Shown here one piece after another: positions 5,017 to 5,640 of a DNA stretch of 5,640 bases. Below the pieces are notes generated by a model, which saw only the letters and a list, made by a program, of their open reading frames with translations, searched no databases and was not told the DNA's origin. Origin of the DNA: Lachnospiraceae bacterium (GTDB taxonomy: Bacteria > Bacillota > Clostridia > Lachnospirales > Lachnospiraceae); assembly GCA_015057205.1 (NCBI GenBank), contig SVEW01000140.1, positions 1 through 5,640 on the forward strand, read 5' to 3'. Within the stretch, counting starts at the first letter, position 1; each line of letters begins with the position of its first letter. The position numbers and the translations under genes are program-made.

Positions 5017-5640
5017 ATGGCAAATAAAATCAAAACCATAGGTGTATTAACAAGCGGTGGAGACGCTCCTGGAATGAATGCAGCAATTCGTGCCGTTGTT
5101 CGTAGAGCAATTTCCAAGAACATTAAGGTAATCGGCATTAGACGAGGATATGCAGGACTTTTAGCAGAGGATTTTATAGAGATGCAGGGTAAGGATGTAT
5201 CGGATACCATCGGCAAGGGTGGTACCATTTTACAGACGGCTCGCTGTCTGGAGTTTAAGGATCCGGATATTTCAAAACATGGTGCAGAGATTTTAAAGAA
5301 TCGAGGCATTGATGGAATGGTAGTAATTGGAGGAGATGGTTCTTTCCGTGGCGCCCATAGATTGGCAAGCCTTGGTATCAATACCATTGGAATTCCGGCA
5401 ACTATTGACTTAGACATTGCATGTACCGATTATACGATTGGTTTTGATACGGCATTGAATACAGCAATGGAAGCGATTGACAAGGTGCGTGATACTTCAA
5501 CTTCTCATGTTCGTTGTAGTATCATTGAAGTTATGGGCCGTCATGCGGGACATTTGGCTATGTGGTGTGCCATTGCAAACGGAGCCGAGGATTTGCTGAT
5601 TCCGGAGAAATACGACTATAACGAAGTTAAGATTATTAAT
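5017..5640 (+). CDS. pfkA: ATP-dependent 6-phosphofructokinase, N-terminal 208 residues (cut by window end)
   Basis: PfkA phosphorylates fructose 6-phosphate to fructose 1,6-bisphosphate, the committed step of glycolysis, in the cytoplasm as a tetramer. Start: AGGAGGT (5004-5010) lies 6 bases before ATG 5017. Visible motifs: the phosphate-binding loop T-S-G-G-D-A-P-G-M-N (12-21); R76 in T-A-R-C-L-E-F, equivalent to E. coli R72; G-G-D-G-S-F (105-110), whose G108 corresponds to E. coli G104, the residue favouring ATP over pyrophosphate; the catalytic loop P-A-T-I-D-L-D (127-133) with base D131 (E. coli D127) and D133; substrate-binding R166; and M-G-R (173-175). The usual loop is P-G-T-I-D-N-D, so A128 and L132 replace Gly and Asn; L132 may be normal for clostridial relatives, A128 looks less usual. 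About 110 residues remain beyond the window, judged from the usual 320. dnaE next to pfkA is a common Firmicute arrangement, often followed by the pyruvate kinase gene, which is not in view. Confidence 0.96.
   Translation, partial: MANKIKTIGVLTSGGDAPGMNAAIRAVVRRAISKNIKVIGIRRGYAGLLAEDFIEMQGKDVSDTIGKGGTILQTARCLEFKDPDISKHGAEILKNRGIDGMVVIGGDGSFRGAHRLASLGINTIGIPATIDLDIACTDYTIGFDTALNTAMEAIDKVRDTSTSHVRCSIIEVMGRHAGHLAMWCAIANGAEDLLIPEKYDYNEVKIIN

Noticed and set aside
1..5640. CRISPR array, tRNA, rRNA or insertion sequence
   Set aside because: No spaced repeats, no cloverleaf or rRNA signature, and no transposase motif seen on either strand.

Overview
The window looks chromosomal and comes from a low-to-moderate GC Firmicute, most likely class Clostridia and possibly Lachnospiraceae. 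The grounds are strong AGGAGG-type ribosome sites, a clostridial-length DnaE (about 1,159 codons) with intact PHP metal ligands, dnaE directly followed by pfkA, and a PfkA sequence of clostridial character. The taxonomic call is inference from remembered family features, not from a search.

Layout: (1) 1-77 holds what may be the last few codons of a plus-strand gene, followed by a large compound hairpin terminator. (2) 78-433 is purine-rich on the plus strand and contains no recognisable gene; a 16-codon ORF with a good ribosome site and a few other short open stretches are all it shows. (3) 441-1301 (minus) is a complete CPBP-family intramembrane protease gene whose stop codon lies inside its own terminator hairpin. 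(4) 1302-1438 is a divergent promoter region with an extended -10 element facing each way. (5) 1439-4918 (plus) is full-length dnaE, the DNA polymerase III alpha subunit, interrupted at codon 283 by an in-frame TGA. (6) 4919-5016 is a short spacer with a good sigma-A-type promoter and no terminator. (7) 5017-5640 is the first 208 codons of pfkA, cut by the window end.

dnaE and pfkA are core replication and glycolysis genes. They lie in the same direction with no visible terminator between them, so pfkA may be served both by read-through from dnaE and by its own promoter. The CPBP gene is divergent and probably independent.

The most notable observation is the TGA inside dnaE. The frame is intact on both sides and every recognisable active-site motif is kept, so this is either a single-base sequencing or assembly error or a very recent nonsense mutation. 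I found no convincing previously undescribed system. Secondary points of interest are the substituted catalytic loop of PfkA (PATIDLD instead of PGTIDND), the unexplained 78-433 region, and the compound terminator at the left edge.
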